6,883 nt of DNA from JBDRNO01 sp043811005 (GTDB taxonomy: Bacteria; Bacteroidota; Bacteroidia; NORP154), in assembly GCA_043811005.1 (NCBI GenBank), contig JBDRNO010000096.1:1-6883 (forward strand). The letters are read 5' to 3'. Below, piece after piece: positions 1-5,901 of the stretch. A program made the position numbers and the translations under genes. Each line of letters starts with the position of its first letter. The stretch's first letter is position 1. Under the pieces are notes generated by a model. That model searched no databases, had not been told where the DNA came from, and saw only the letters and a list, made by a program, of their open reading frames with translations.

Positions 1-1668
1 GGTATAAGGTTTAGTTCCTCCTAGAGCGCCAGCGCTGGCTACTCCATCGCATATTGCAATACATGAAGCACCTAAGCTGGATGTAAAATTAATAATTAAG
101 TTATTTGAAGTCGGAATATTAATAGATTGCGTGACAGAATAGTAATTTGAATCCGTTACTGTTATTGAGTAGGTTCCAATACATAAACCGGTGGCTGTTT
201 GAGTTGTTTGAGATAAAGGATCATCCCACAAATAAGTAAAGGGAGGCGTGCCTCCTGATGTTGTAACTGTTGCGGTTCCATCACATATACTATTACAACT
301 GGCATCTGTGCCTGAAACACTGATGGCTGGAGGTGTTGATAATACATTAATGGTAACTGAAAGACTATCCGTACAATCATTGCTATCTGTTATGGTCACT
401 GTATAAGTACCTGCAGTTAATCCACTTATGTCTTCCGTTGTTTGACTGGCAGGATCGTTCCATAAGTAGGTGTACGGAGTCGTACCTCCACTTATGATTA
501 TGTCAATAGAACCATCGCTATTTCCTGTGGAGCTCTCATGTGATACTGATACTGTATCAATTGTAAGTACGGCAGGTTGTAAAATATCTATACCATCAAC
601 TGCTATACAGCCATTAGCATCTGTTATAGTTACCTCAAAATACCCGGCACATAATCCAGCAGCCATAGCATTAGTTTGCGAACCCGGATCATCCCATTGG
701 TAGGTATAAGGGGGTGTCCCTCCAGAAGGAGTTTCCGTGGCATCTCCGTCACAAGCCCAAAAACAACTTGCATCATTCCCGGAAGAAGAATAAAATAAAG
801 TATCTGGTTCGGTTATAGTTATTGAATCAATTGCATTACATCCATTGGCATCGGTAACGGATATGGTGTAGCTATTTGCTGATAATCCCATATTGTCTTC
901 GGTAGTAACGCTGTCAGACCATAAATAGGTATATGGCAATGTTCCTCCTGACACAGAAATGTAAACAGCACCGTCACTGCCTGCGTTACATGACACATCA
1001 ATAACGGAATCTATAGTTATTGCAGGACCACTTAGATCGTTAATTGTTGATGTTGCTGAGTCAGCACAACCGTTCGCATCAGTTAGCCAAACTGAGTAGC
1101 TGCCTGAATACAGGTTTATTGCAGTATCAGTAGTTTGCGACATCGGGTCATTCCAAAGGTAAGAGTAAGGAACGGTTCCGCCTGTAATGGCAACCCACGC
1201 CATGCCATCATTATTACCGCAGGAGGCATCTGCTGATCCGGTGGTTAGCCCCAAAGCAGCAGGTTCATTAATAGTAATGCTGTCAGAAGCCGTACAGCCA
1301 TTGGTATCTGTTACCGTTATCGAATAATCTCCGGCTGGAAACCATATTATTGTTTCTGAGGTGTCGGAACTAACAAATGTAAATATAAGAGTTCCGGTTG
1401 AATCAAACAATTCGTAGGTGTATGATGGTGTTCCCCCGATTGTGGTGACAGTAATTGTTCCATCAATGCCTCCGTTGCAGCTTACATCAGTAACCGTATT
1501 AGTGACAGTAAGGGTTGGCGGCTGGGTTATGGTAAAACTTATTACCGTTTGAGAATAAGAATTATTAACTGCGATATTGAGGCATACAGTAAAAACTATC
1601 ATATACCTGTACCACCTTTCCAAAAGTCTGGAACTTTTGGAAAGCTTAACGTGTTTTAAATGTTTCAT
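1..1668 (-). CDS. Secreted SprB-repeat surface protein, 5' part (C-terminus outside the window)
   Basis: The frame is open for 556 codons from the ATG at 1668 to the window edge, with no stop. Residues 1-22 are basic and unusual. Residues 23-36 are hydrophobic, and a likely signal-peptidase site follows the Ser-Gln at 39-40. From about residue 54 the protein consists of SprB-type repeats of 73-83 residues, at roughly 54-136, 137-212, 215-288, 289-365, 366-442, 447-518 and 523 onward (cut). Each has the pattern SCN..DG, GGT.PYTY.W.D, G.Y...VTD.NGC. Repeat five has lost the cysteine of the SCN motif and repeat six the NGC. SprB repeats are known from gliding adhesins and other T9SS-exported Bacteroidota proteins, so a T9SS sorting domain is expected beyond the left edge but is not seen. 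An alternative start at Met23 would give a more typical signal peptide. A 12-bp-arm inverted repeat lies between the two candidate starts. The adhesive role is inferred from the family. Confidence 0.9.
   Translation of the reverse strand, partial: MKHLKHVKLSKSSRLLERWYRYMIVFTVCLNIAVNNSYSQTVISFTITQPPTLTVTNTVTDVSCNGGIDGTITVTTIGGTPSYTYELFDSTGTLIFTFVSSDTSETIIWFPAGDYSITVTDTNGCTASDSITINEPAALGLTTGSADASCGNNDGMAWVAITGGTVPYSYLWNDPMSQTTDTAINLYSGSYSVWLTDANGCADSATSTINDLSGPAITIDSVIDVSCNAGSDGAVYISVSGGTLPYTYLWSDSVTTEDNMGLSANSYTISVTDANGCNAIDSITITEPDTLFYSSSGNDASCFWACDGDATETPSGGTPPYTYQWDDPGSQTNAMAAGLCAGYFEVTITDANGCIAVDGIDILQPAVLTIDTVSVSHESSTGNSDGSIDIIISGGTTPYTYLWNDPASQTTEDISGLTAGTYTVTITDSNDCTDSLSVTINVLSTPPAISVSGTDASCNSICDGTATVTTSGGTPPFTYLWDDPLSQTTQTATGLCIGTYSITVTDSNYYSVTQSINIPTSNNLIINFTSSLGASCIAICDGVASAGALGGTKPYT
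1616..1644. repeat. Inverted repeat with 12-bp arms inside the SprB-protein leader
   Basis: The arms are CTTTCCAAAAGT and ACTTTTGGAAAG, perfectly complementary around a 5-base loop (CTGGA). On the minus strand it encodes residues 9-18 of the SprB-repeat protein, between Met1 and Met23. It looks like a REP-type palindrome carried in frame. It could also form an mRNA hairpin near the start of translation. Confidence 0.8.
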
Positions 1669-1834
1669 GTTATAATACTTGTTATTTGATCCGCCAGCTG
1701 GCGGACTAATGTCATTACACTTAATTTTAAAATTCATTCGAAATACAATTAAAACTATCTTCCATAAAACAATAATAAGAGCAAAAAATCAATAAACAAC
1801 ATACAATATTCAATTAAATTAGTCCTTGATGTAA
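1669..1834. other. Intergenic region between the DinD-like gene and the SprB-repeat gene
   Basis: This 166-bp AT-rich gap must carry any independent promoter for the SprB-repeat gene. I found no convincing pair of Bacteroidota -33 (TTG) and -7 (TAnnTTTG) boxes; the nearest, TATTTCG on the minus strand, lacks a properly spaced partner. It does not encode the missing C-terminal part of DinD in an obvious frame. The only strong structure is the palindrome at 1690-1705. Confidence 0.6.
1690..1705. repeat. Perfect 16-bp GC-rich palindrome (REP-like)
   Basis: TCCGCCAGCTGGCGGA is its own reverse complement and stands out against AT-rich surroundings. It lies 21 bp upstream of the ATG at 1668, so it may be in the 5' untranslated region of the SprB-repeat gene. 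Similar palindromes are, to my recollection, scattered through Bacteroidota genomes. No T-run follows it on either strand, so it is not a classic terminator. Confidence 0.8.
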
Positions 1835-2317
1835 TTACCTTTTCATGCTCTTGTTTTGTATTTTCTTAACTTCTTTTAGAACTTTCTTCTCGGATTTTGA
1901 CAATTTCTCTCTTGCAAAAACTCTTGCAACATCTAACAATCTTTTTTCTATTATTTCCTGTTTCCTGGTTTGAACAGCAAAATAAGTTTGGGCAAAAGCG
2001 ATTTCAGTTTTTGCAGGATCGCCATTTTGAGCAATCAAATAGCATCCATATCTTGTAAGAGCAATATCATCAATTTCTCTTTTTGCGCCTTTAGCTAATT
2101 CTATCATTTTGCTGACATCAGCAAAATGATCAAATATTTTCTCCCCTGCATTTTCACAAGCTTCTTTAGCTTTTTTAATAGCATTAAAAAAATTCCTCCA
2201 TTGAGCGTATCCTAATATTTCTTGAAGTTCTCTTGCGCTCCAACATTCAACTCCATTATAAATGTAGCAAGCATCTTCAACTTTTTCAAACAATTTTGCT
2301 ATAATCTCTTTTTTCAT
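1835..2317 (-). CDS. Short DinD-like / Bro-N domain protein (C-terminally shortened)
   Basis: The 160 residues match the N-terminal Bro-N part of DNA-damage-inducible protein D. The matching segments are ECWSARELQEILGY (24-37), WRNF..AIKKAKEAC (40-54), DHFADVSKM (63-71), REIDDIALTRYGCYLIAQNGDPAK (80-103, written here only as a landmark) and QTYFAVQTRKQEI (110-122). E. coli DinD is about 270 residues. Here the protein stops soon after the AREKLSKSEKKVL helix (135-147) with a basic Lys-rich tail, so the usual C-terminal domain is missing. The downstream gap does not obviously continue it in another frame. It is therefore either a naturally short form or a decayed gene with a new stop. The start codon lies 4 bp after the RAYT stop, implying one transcript and possible translational coupling. 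No strong Shine-Dalgarno is present. In E. coli DinD is LexA-controlled and inhibits RecA filaments; whether this short form keeps any such activity is unknown. Confidence 0.78.
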   Translation of the reverse strand: MKKEIIAKLFEKVEDACYIYNGVECWSARELQEILGYAQWRNFFNAIKKAKEACENAGEKIFDHFADVSKMIELAKGAKREIDDIALTRYGCYLIAQNGDPAKTEIAFAQTYFAVQTRKQEIIEKRLLDVARVFAREKLSKSEKKVLKEVKKIQNKSMKR

Positions 2318-2321
2318 TTTT

Positions 2322-3041
2322 TCATGGTTTTATATATTTCGGGTTTTTATCGTCCGTATCCCAATTGGCGGGATTGTTTTTAATGTATTGTCTTATTCTG
2401 TTTAATTCCCGTGAATTCCTTATGACATGATCGTTAAACAGGAGCTGCCATTGAAAATCCGGTGTCATTTTGCGGATATTCACCGTGGCGGCAGATTTAA
2501 TTCCGCCCATGATTGACGAAAGATTATTCCGTTGCGGTCCGAATTTGTTTTGTTTCCTGTTATGGAATGATTGCCTGAAATATTGTTCCGGGGATAATAC
2601 GTTACGTGGTAACGATGGTTTTTGTGGTGGGGATTGTAGAGACACGGTGCACCGTGTCTCTACACCCCCATCACCCGTACCATCGGCACCCTGCGTATCC
2701 CGTACGTTATTCGCATTGTGCGCATTATTATTGTTGTTGTCGTTACCATTTTGCGCATCATTAATACGATGTGTAATGATGATGATTCCATGCAAATGGT
2801 TCGGCATGATTTGAAATTCATCTAATTGTACGTTTTTACGGATTTCAGAGGTATTCAACCATTGTGATTGCGCCATTTTACCTGCCTCGGATAATAACAT
2901 TTCGTCATTTTCTATTCTTCCCAAAATACATTCCCTGTTTTTAATGCAGATTGTCACAAAATAAAATCCGGGGTTTGCATAATCCCATCCCGGTAACCGG
3001 GTAGATTCAATACGATATTTGTTTTTGTATCGTTCCACCAT
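2322..3041 (-). CDS. REP-associated tyrosine transposase (RAYT, Y1/HUH family)
   Basis: This 239-residue protein has the marks of a Y1_Tnp/RAYT single-strand endonuclease. They are RLPGWDYANPGFYFVTICIK near 15-34, the HUH metal site PNHLHG (80-85; His82 and His84), the segment IMGGIKSAAT (177-186) and WQLLFNDHVIRN (198-209). The C-terminal QYIKNNPANW (218-227) supplies the expected catalytic tyrosine, Tyr219. All catalytic residues are therefore intact. RAYTs are known to cleave and rejoin single-stranded DNA at REP palindromes and are thought to spread them. The core is interrupted at about residues 92-150 by a low-complexity Asn/Gly/Asp-rich insert. That insert contains a perfect 30-bp palindrome translated as VETRCTVSLQ. 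The ATG at 3041 was chosen because the conserved N-terminus begins right after it. The DinD-like gene follows 4 bp downstream. Activity is likely but not proven. Confidence 0.92.
   Translation of the reverse strand: MVERYKNKYRIESTRLPGWDYANPGFYFVTICIKNRECILGRIENDEMLLSEAGKMAQSQWLNTSEIRKNVQLDEFQIMPNHLHGIIIITHRINDAQNGNDNNNNNAHNANNVRDTQGADGTGDGGVETRCTVSLQSPPQKPSLPRNVLSPEQYFRQSFHNRKQNKFGPQRNNLSSIMGGIKSAATVNIRKMTPDFQWQLLFNDHVIRNSRELNRIRQYIKNNPANWDTDDKNPKYIKP
2635..2664. repeat. Perfect 30-bp palindrome (REP-like) inside the RAYT gene
   Basis: The half-site TGTAGAGACACGGTG is followed immediately by its exact reverse complement, with no loop. It encodes residues 127-135 and flanking bases of the RAYT in a non-conserved insert between the HUH and tyrosine motifs. 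The GTAGAGAC...GTCTCTAC ends match a palindrome type common, from memory, in Bacteroidota and cyanobacteria. A degenerate relative lies at 5814-5839. Confidence 0.9.
2706..2765 (-). repeat. AAY-rich trinucleotide tract coding an Asn-rich loop
   Basis: On the minus strand the sequence is dominated by AAC, AAT and GCN codons, giving RAYT residues around 93-112 (NDAQNGNDNNNNNAHNANN). It is a microsatellite-like stretch within the variable insert of the RAYT, probably prone to slippage. Confidence 0.6.
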
Positions 3042-3088
3042 TTTATTAATTAATCATAAAATTCATACGTTTGGTATATTTGGACATG

Positions 3089-3148
3089 CCGGACGTTCCG
3101 GTCATTCCCAACGTCCCTAACGACCCGAACCATTATGTTCCCGTCCGG
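3089..3148. repeat. Nested inverted repeats upstream of the RAYT
   Basis: GGACGTT (3091-3097) pairs with AACGTCC (3110-3116) across a 12-base loop. CCGGAC (3089-3094) pairs with GTCCGG (3143-3148), and CCGGACGTTCCGG (3089-3101) is itself a small hairpin. This GC-rich patch lies in the leader region of the RAYT gene. It could be a RAYT recognition element or simply a leader structure. Confidence 0.45.
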
Positions 3149-3174
3149 TACGTTTCTATATTGTGTCATTTTCC

Positions 3175-3211
3175 AAAAAAAATTTCGTTGGGGCTACGCC
3201 CAAAACCCCAA
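3175..3211 (-). terminator. Probable Rho-independent terminator of the FISUMP gene
   Basis: Read on the minus strand, TTGGGG and CCCCAA form a 6-bp stem around a 12-base loop. After a short spacer (CGAAA) comes a run of eight T. It begins 20 bp after the stop codon at 3232-3234. An alternative inner stem GGGC/GCCC is also possible. The long loop makes the call moderate. Confidence 0.5.
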
Positions 3212-3231
3212 ATTGTCAAATAGCCAAATTG

Positions 3232-4197
3232 TTAATTGTCCTTGATGCAGCGTACCGGGAAGCCGTAAGCTTTATTGTTGGTGCCCCGGTAAACCTTCGT
3301 GGTCGTGTAATTCAGTGCTCGTACCCAGACATTCGAGCCACTCTCCGTAGAAGTCCACAGGTTCTGGATGTAACCGCGATTGGCATAATTACCATTCGCG
3401 TTGCGATCACCAGAAGGACCTATATCAAGAACTGAACTGCCAAAACCTGCACCGCTAGTTAAATTACCGGCAGTCCAGCTTTGGTCTGCAACATTATTCG
3501 CCATTTTGCTACCTGTAATTGTTCCGCGCCAGTCTGTTGTATTACAAGACGGGTCTGTGCCTGCCTCTATTAGATTTTCAAGAGTACACCATTCTGCATC
3601 TGTTGGAACATGCCAGCCCGTAGGGCAAACACCCTGAGCGCCTTCTGTAGTATCACTATCCATTGCAGCGCTCCATTGATATAACAATCCCAATGAAGCT
3701 GCCGTGGCACAATCTTCTCCATCATTTGTAATATTAGGCGGGCAGGAATACCAAGCCTGGTCGGTACCCCAACTCACGTCTCCATGAATTTCCGCACCTT
3801 TTGTTATTGCAGAACTATCAGGATATTTTGTTGTTCGCATATTCTCTTTAAACCAGCATTGTGTTCCAATTAATACCGTATTGTACCAATTTCCATCAGC
3901 ATCCTGAACCAAACTAGTTCCGCAAGTAAACGAAGTATCAACTGTTACTGCCAGGCAGTTTGCAGAGCTGGTTCCGCAACTGTTGTCAGCCGTAACGCAT
4001 ATATCGCCGGAGGTGGTGTCAAAATCAACGGTAATGTTTGTAGTACCCTGTCCGCTTGCTATTGTTGCCCCTGTGGGTACGGTCCAGATATAGGATATAG
4101 CTCCAGGAACGGTATCAATGGAATAGCTTACGCCTGTTTGTCCCTGGATAACACTGCTTGAACCGTTAATAGTATCAGGGGCACATGGTATTGGACA
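3232..4197 (-). repeat. Tandem duplication, second copy (PKD-like + FISUMP)
   Basis: Residues about 506-826 repeat the architecture and much of the sequence of residues 193-505, with an offset of 319-320 residues. Shared landmarks include GQTGV.YSI, WTVPTGAT.ASGQGTT and ITVDF in the PKD-like part, and the whole FISUMP module. Confidence 0.8.
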
Positions 4198-5712
4198 GTC
4201 CTTTATACAGCGCACGTTATAGCCGAGCGCCTTATCGGTGAAATTCCGGAAGACCTGCGTGGTTGTGTAGGTCAAGTACCGTCTAAACGCAAGCGAACCA
4301 CTCTCGCTAGACAACCACACGGACGTGCTGGTAGCGCGGTTACCGTAATTGCCACTTAGGTTTCGATAACCAGAAGGGCCTATGTCAAGCCCTGAACTGC
4401 CAAAACCTGCATCATTCCTTAAATTACCGGCATCCCAGCTTTGGTCTGTAACGTCATTTGTCATTTTGCTGCCTTCATTTGTACCACGGTAGCCGGTATT
4501 ATTTTGTTCTGCAACGGTCATACCTAAATTTCCTTCTAATGTCTTCCATTCTATGTCTGTTGGAACATGCCAATCCGTTGGGCAAACACCCTGTGCGCCT
4601 TCTGTTGTTGAACCATCCATAGCGGCACTCCATTGATAAAACATACCGAGTGATGATGATGATGCACAATCTTCTCCATCATTAGTACTATTAGGCGGAC
4701 AGGAATACCATGCCTGATCGGTACCCCAACTCGCATCTCCATGAGATTCCGCACCTTTTGTAATAGCAGAGCTATCAGGATATTTTGTTGTTCGCAAATT
4801 CTCTTTAAGCCAACATTGGGTGCCTATTTGAACTGTATTATACCAATTTCCATCAGCATCCTGAACCGAATCGGTTCCACAAGTAAATACTGTCACTGAT
4901 ATGCAGTAATAAGCGCTTGAACCGCAACTATTGTTTGACCTGATACACACATTGCCGGGTGTGCTGCCAAAATCAACGGTGATGCTGGTAGTGCCCTGTC
5001 CGCTTGCTACTGTAGCCCCTGTAGGTACTGTCCATGTGTATGATGTTGCTTGCGGAACTGCCGTGATGGAATAAATTACTCCTGTTTGCCCTGATGTAAA
5101 AGCTGTAAGCCCTGTAATAGCCCCGGGAGTATTTGGGGTGGAATAGACAGTGATTGCCATGCACGAAGATGTACCGGTTCCACAGCTATTGCTTGCTGTA
5201 ACGCATATATCGCCTGATGCGCTGCCCACTGTTACACTAATGGATGTCGTTCCCTGGCCTGAAATGATTGTCCAGTCACCTGGGATTGTCCATGTATAAG
5301 ATGTGGCACCGGAAACCGGTGATATGGAATAAGTTTGAGGAGTACCGTCACAGGGTGTTGCGGAACCGGAAATGGCGCCCGGTTGAACAGGAATGGAGAT
5401 CGCTGTTACCAACTCAACATTTGCATAATAGGGTATGCAGGTTCCTTCGGTAACCATGGCGCGGTAATAGGTAGTGGTATCAACAATTACCTGTGCCGTA
5501 TCGGAAGTTGCCCCGGAAATATCCGACCAGTTAGCAGAATCAGGAGATTCCTGCCATTGTATGCTGCCGGTATAGCCGGTTAGGGCCAATAAAACTGTGT
5601 CTCCGGTGCATACCGTGGTTTGTGAGAAACACCGATTACACAAATTTACACCGATTACACAGATAATACAGATGAATGTCTTTAATAGAATTAAAAGCAA
5701 TGGTTTTTTCAT
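3232..5712 (-). CDS. Secreted protein with Ig/PKD-like domains and two FISUMP (Fib_succ_major) modules
   Basis: This complete 826-residue protein starts MKKPLLLILLKTF and has a signal peptide, with likely cleavage after Ser-Gln at 30-31. Domains in order are: an Ig-like segment (about 33-104); a PKD-like domain (108-190) with SYTWTIPGDW and SNSCGTG; a second PKD-like domain (193-276); FISUMP module 1 (278-506); a third PKD-like domain (508-592); and FISUMP module 2 (597-826). Both FISUMP modules carry VQDADGNWYNTV, GTQCW.KEN.RTTKYPDSS, YSCPPN.TNDGEDCA, YQWSAAMD, GVCPT.WHVPTD.EW and VRCIKD. The protein ends at the end of module 2, so no T9SS sorting domain is present and there is no clear lipobox. 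It is presumably exported by Sec to the periplasm or surface, with final anchoring unknown. FISUMP modules have a C-type-lectin-like fold to my knowledge, which suggests ligand binding. The last 54 residues of each module look hypervariable. Part of the signal peptide is translated from a 14-bp direct repeat. Confidence 0.92.
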   Translation of the reverse strand: MKKPLLLILLKTFICIICVIGVNLCNRCFSQTTVCTGDTVLLALTGYTGSIQWQESPDSANWSDISGATSDTAQVIVDTTTYYRAMVTEGTCIPYYANVELVTAISIPVQPGAISGSATPCDGTPQTYSISPVSGATSYTWTIPGDWTIISGQGTTSISVTVGSASGDICVTASNSCGTGTSSCMAITVYSTPNTPGAITGLTAFTSGQTGVIYSITAVPQATSYTWTVPTGATVASGQGTTSITVDFGSTPGNVCIRSNNSCGSSAYYCISVTVFTCGTDSVQDADGNWYNTVQIGTQCWLKENLRTTKYPDSSAITKGAESHGDASWGTDQAWYSCPPNSTNDGEDCASSSSLGMFYQWSAAMDGSTTEGAQGVCPTDWHVPTDIEWKTLEGNLGMTVAEQNNTGYRGTNEGSKMTNDVTDQSWDAGNLRNDAGFGSSGLDIGPSGYRNLSGNYGNRATSTSVWLSSESGSLAFRRYLTYTTTQVFRNFTDKALGYNVRCIKDCPIPCAPDTINGSSSVIQGQTGVSYSIDTVPGAISYIWTVPTGATIASGQGTTNITVDFDTTSGDICVTADNSCGTSSANCLAVTVDTSFTCGTSLVQDADGNWYNTVLIGTQCWFKENMRTTKYPDSSAITKGAEIHGDVSWGTDQAWYSCPPNITNDGEDCATAASLGLLYQWSAAMDSDTTEGAQGVCPTGWHVPTDAEWCTLENLIEAGTDPSCNTTDWRGTITGSKMANNVADQSWTAGNLTSGAGFGSSVLDIGPSGDRNANGNYANRGYIQNLWTSTESGSNVWVRALNYTTTKVYRGTNNKAYGFPVRCIKDN
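3247..3408 (-). other. Variable-region-like segment of FISUMP module 2 (candidate DGR target)
   Basis: This codes residues 769-822 at the C-terminus, the usual position for a DGR variable region. Scaffold residues (RN..GNY.NR, W.S.ESGS, YTTT, V.R, KA.G, VRC) alternate with positions that differ from module 1. Of 54 residues 27 differ, against about 18 of 116 earlier in the module. Many variable codons end in C or T, as AAY template codons would give. No template repeat or reverse transcriptase is in the window. Confidence 0.5.
4198..5136 (-). repeat. Tandem duplication, first copy (PKD-like + FISUMP)
   Basis: This covers residues about 193-505 of the FISUMP protein, paired with the copy at 3232-4197. 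The FISUMP front halves are about 84% identical by residue, so the duplication is fairly recent or kept similar by gene conversion. Confidence 0.8.
4207..4368 (-). other. Variable-region-like segment of FISUMP module 1 (internal)
   Basis: This codes residues 449-502 and is the internal counterpart of 3247-3408. It has the same scaffold with different residues at the variable positions, for example ATSTSV (460-465) against GYIQNL (780-785). It is either a second diversified site or one frozen by the module duplication. Confidence 0.45.
5629..5661. repeat. Two 14-bp direct repeats inside the signal-peptide coding region
   Basis: ACACCGATTACACA occurs at 5629-5642 and again at 5648-5661, a 19-bp period. 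On the minus strand it is translated as part of CVIGVNLCNRCF (residues 18-29) of the FISUMP protein. Arrays of GATTACAC-type units are, from memory, common between genes in Bacteroidota. Here the repeat supplies part of the signal peptide and its unusual cysteines. Confidence 0.75.
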
Positions 5713-5901
5713 GATTTTATGTTTTTGATATGTGATGTTTGTTCGTCCTTGAGGTTCTTGTCGGTTTCAAGGTTATATGTTTGTTAGGTTTTTGAAACGC
5801 ACAGCCGTGTTTTGAGATGCACAGCCGTGCGTCTTTACATTATGGGATTATTTATTATGTATTGTCTGATACAGTATTTGTTCTTGGTTTTTTCCATAAT
5901 G
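5713..5901. other. Intergenic region between the sorting-domain gene and the FISUMP gene
   Basis: This 189-bp gap holds the two 20-bp REP-like units at 5791-5830 and a weak CCTTGA/TCAAGG inverted repeat near 5751-5776. No TAnnTTTG -7 box was found on the minus strand, and no hairpin with a T-run follows the stop of the upstream gene. Confidence 0.6.
5791..5839. repeat. Tandem 20-bp repeat plus REP-like hairpin
   Basis: Two 20-bp units lie head to tail at 5791-5810 and 5811-5830. They differ at three bases and share GCACAGCCGTG. The second forms a hairpin: AGATGCAC (5815-5822) pairs with GTGCGTCT (5827-5834) with one G-T wobble. Read on the minus strand the element begins TGTAAAGAC, like the TGTAGAGAC end of the palindrome in the RAYT gene. 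Confidence 0.7.

Noticed and set aside
162..1001. Short minus-strand open frames inside the SprB-repeat region
   Set aside because: They are in other frames than the continuous 556-codon reading frame with clear SprB repeats.
2470..2814. Plus-strand 114-codon open frame opposite the RAYT
   Set aside because: It lies wholly antisense to a well-supported gene and its protein has no recognisable domain; it is a shadow frame.
2989..3001. CCCGGTAACCGGG near-palindrome in the RAYT start region
   Set aside because: It encodes the RLPGWD segment that is conserved in RAYTs, so the symmetry is best explained by coding sequence.
3232..3300. T9SS sorting domain at the end of the FISUMP protein
   Set aside because: The protein stops at RCIKDN immediately after module 2; no YPNP or KGIY-type motifs are present.
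5629..5661. Possible CRISPR repeat
   Set aside because: There are only two 14-bp copies with a 5-base gap, no spacer-sized intervals and no cas genes.
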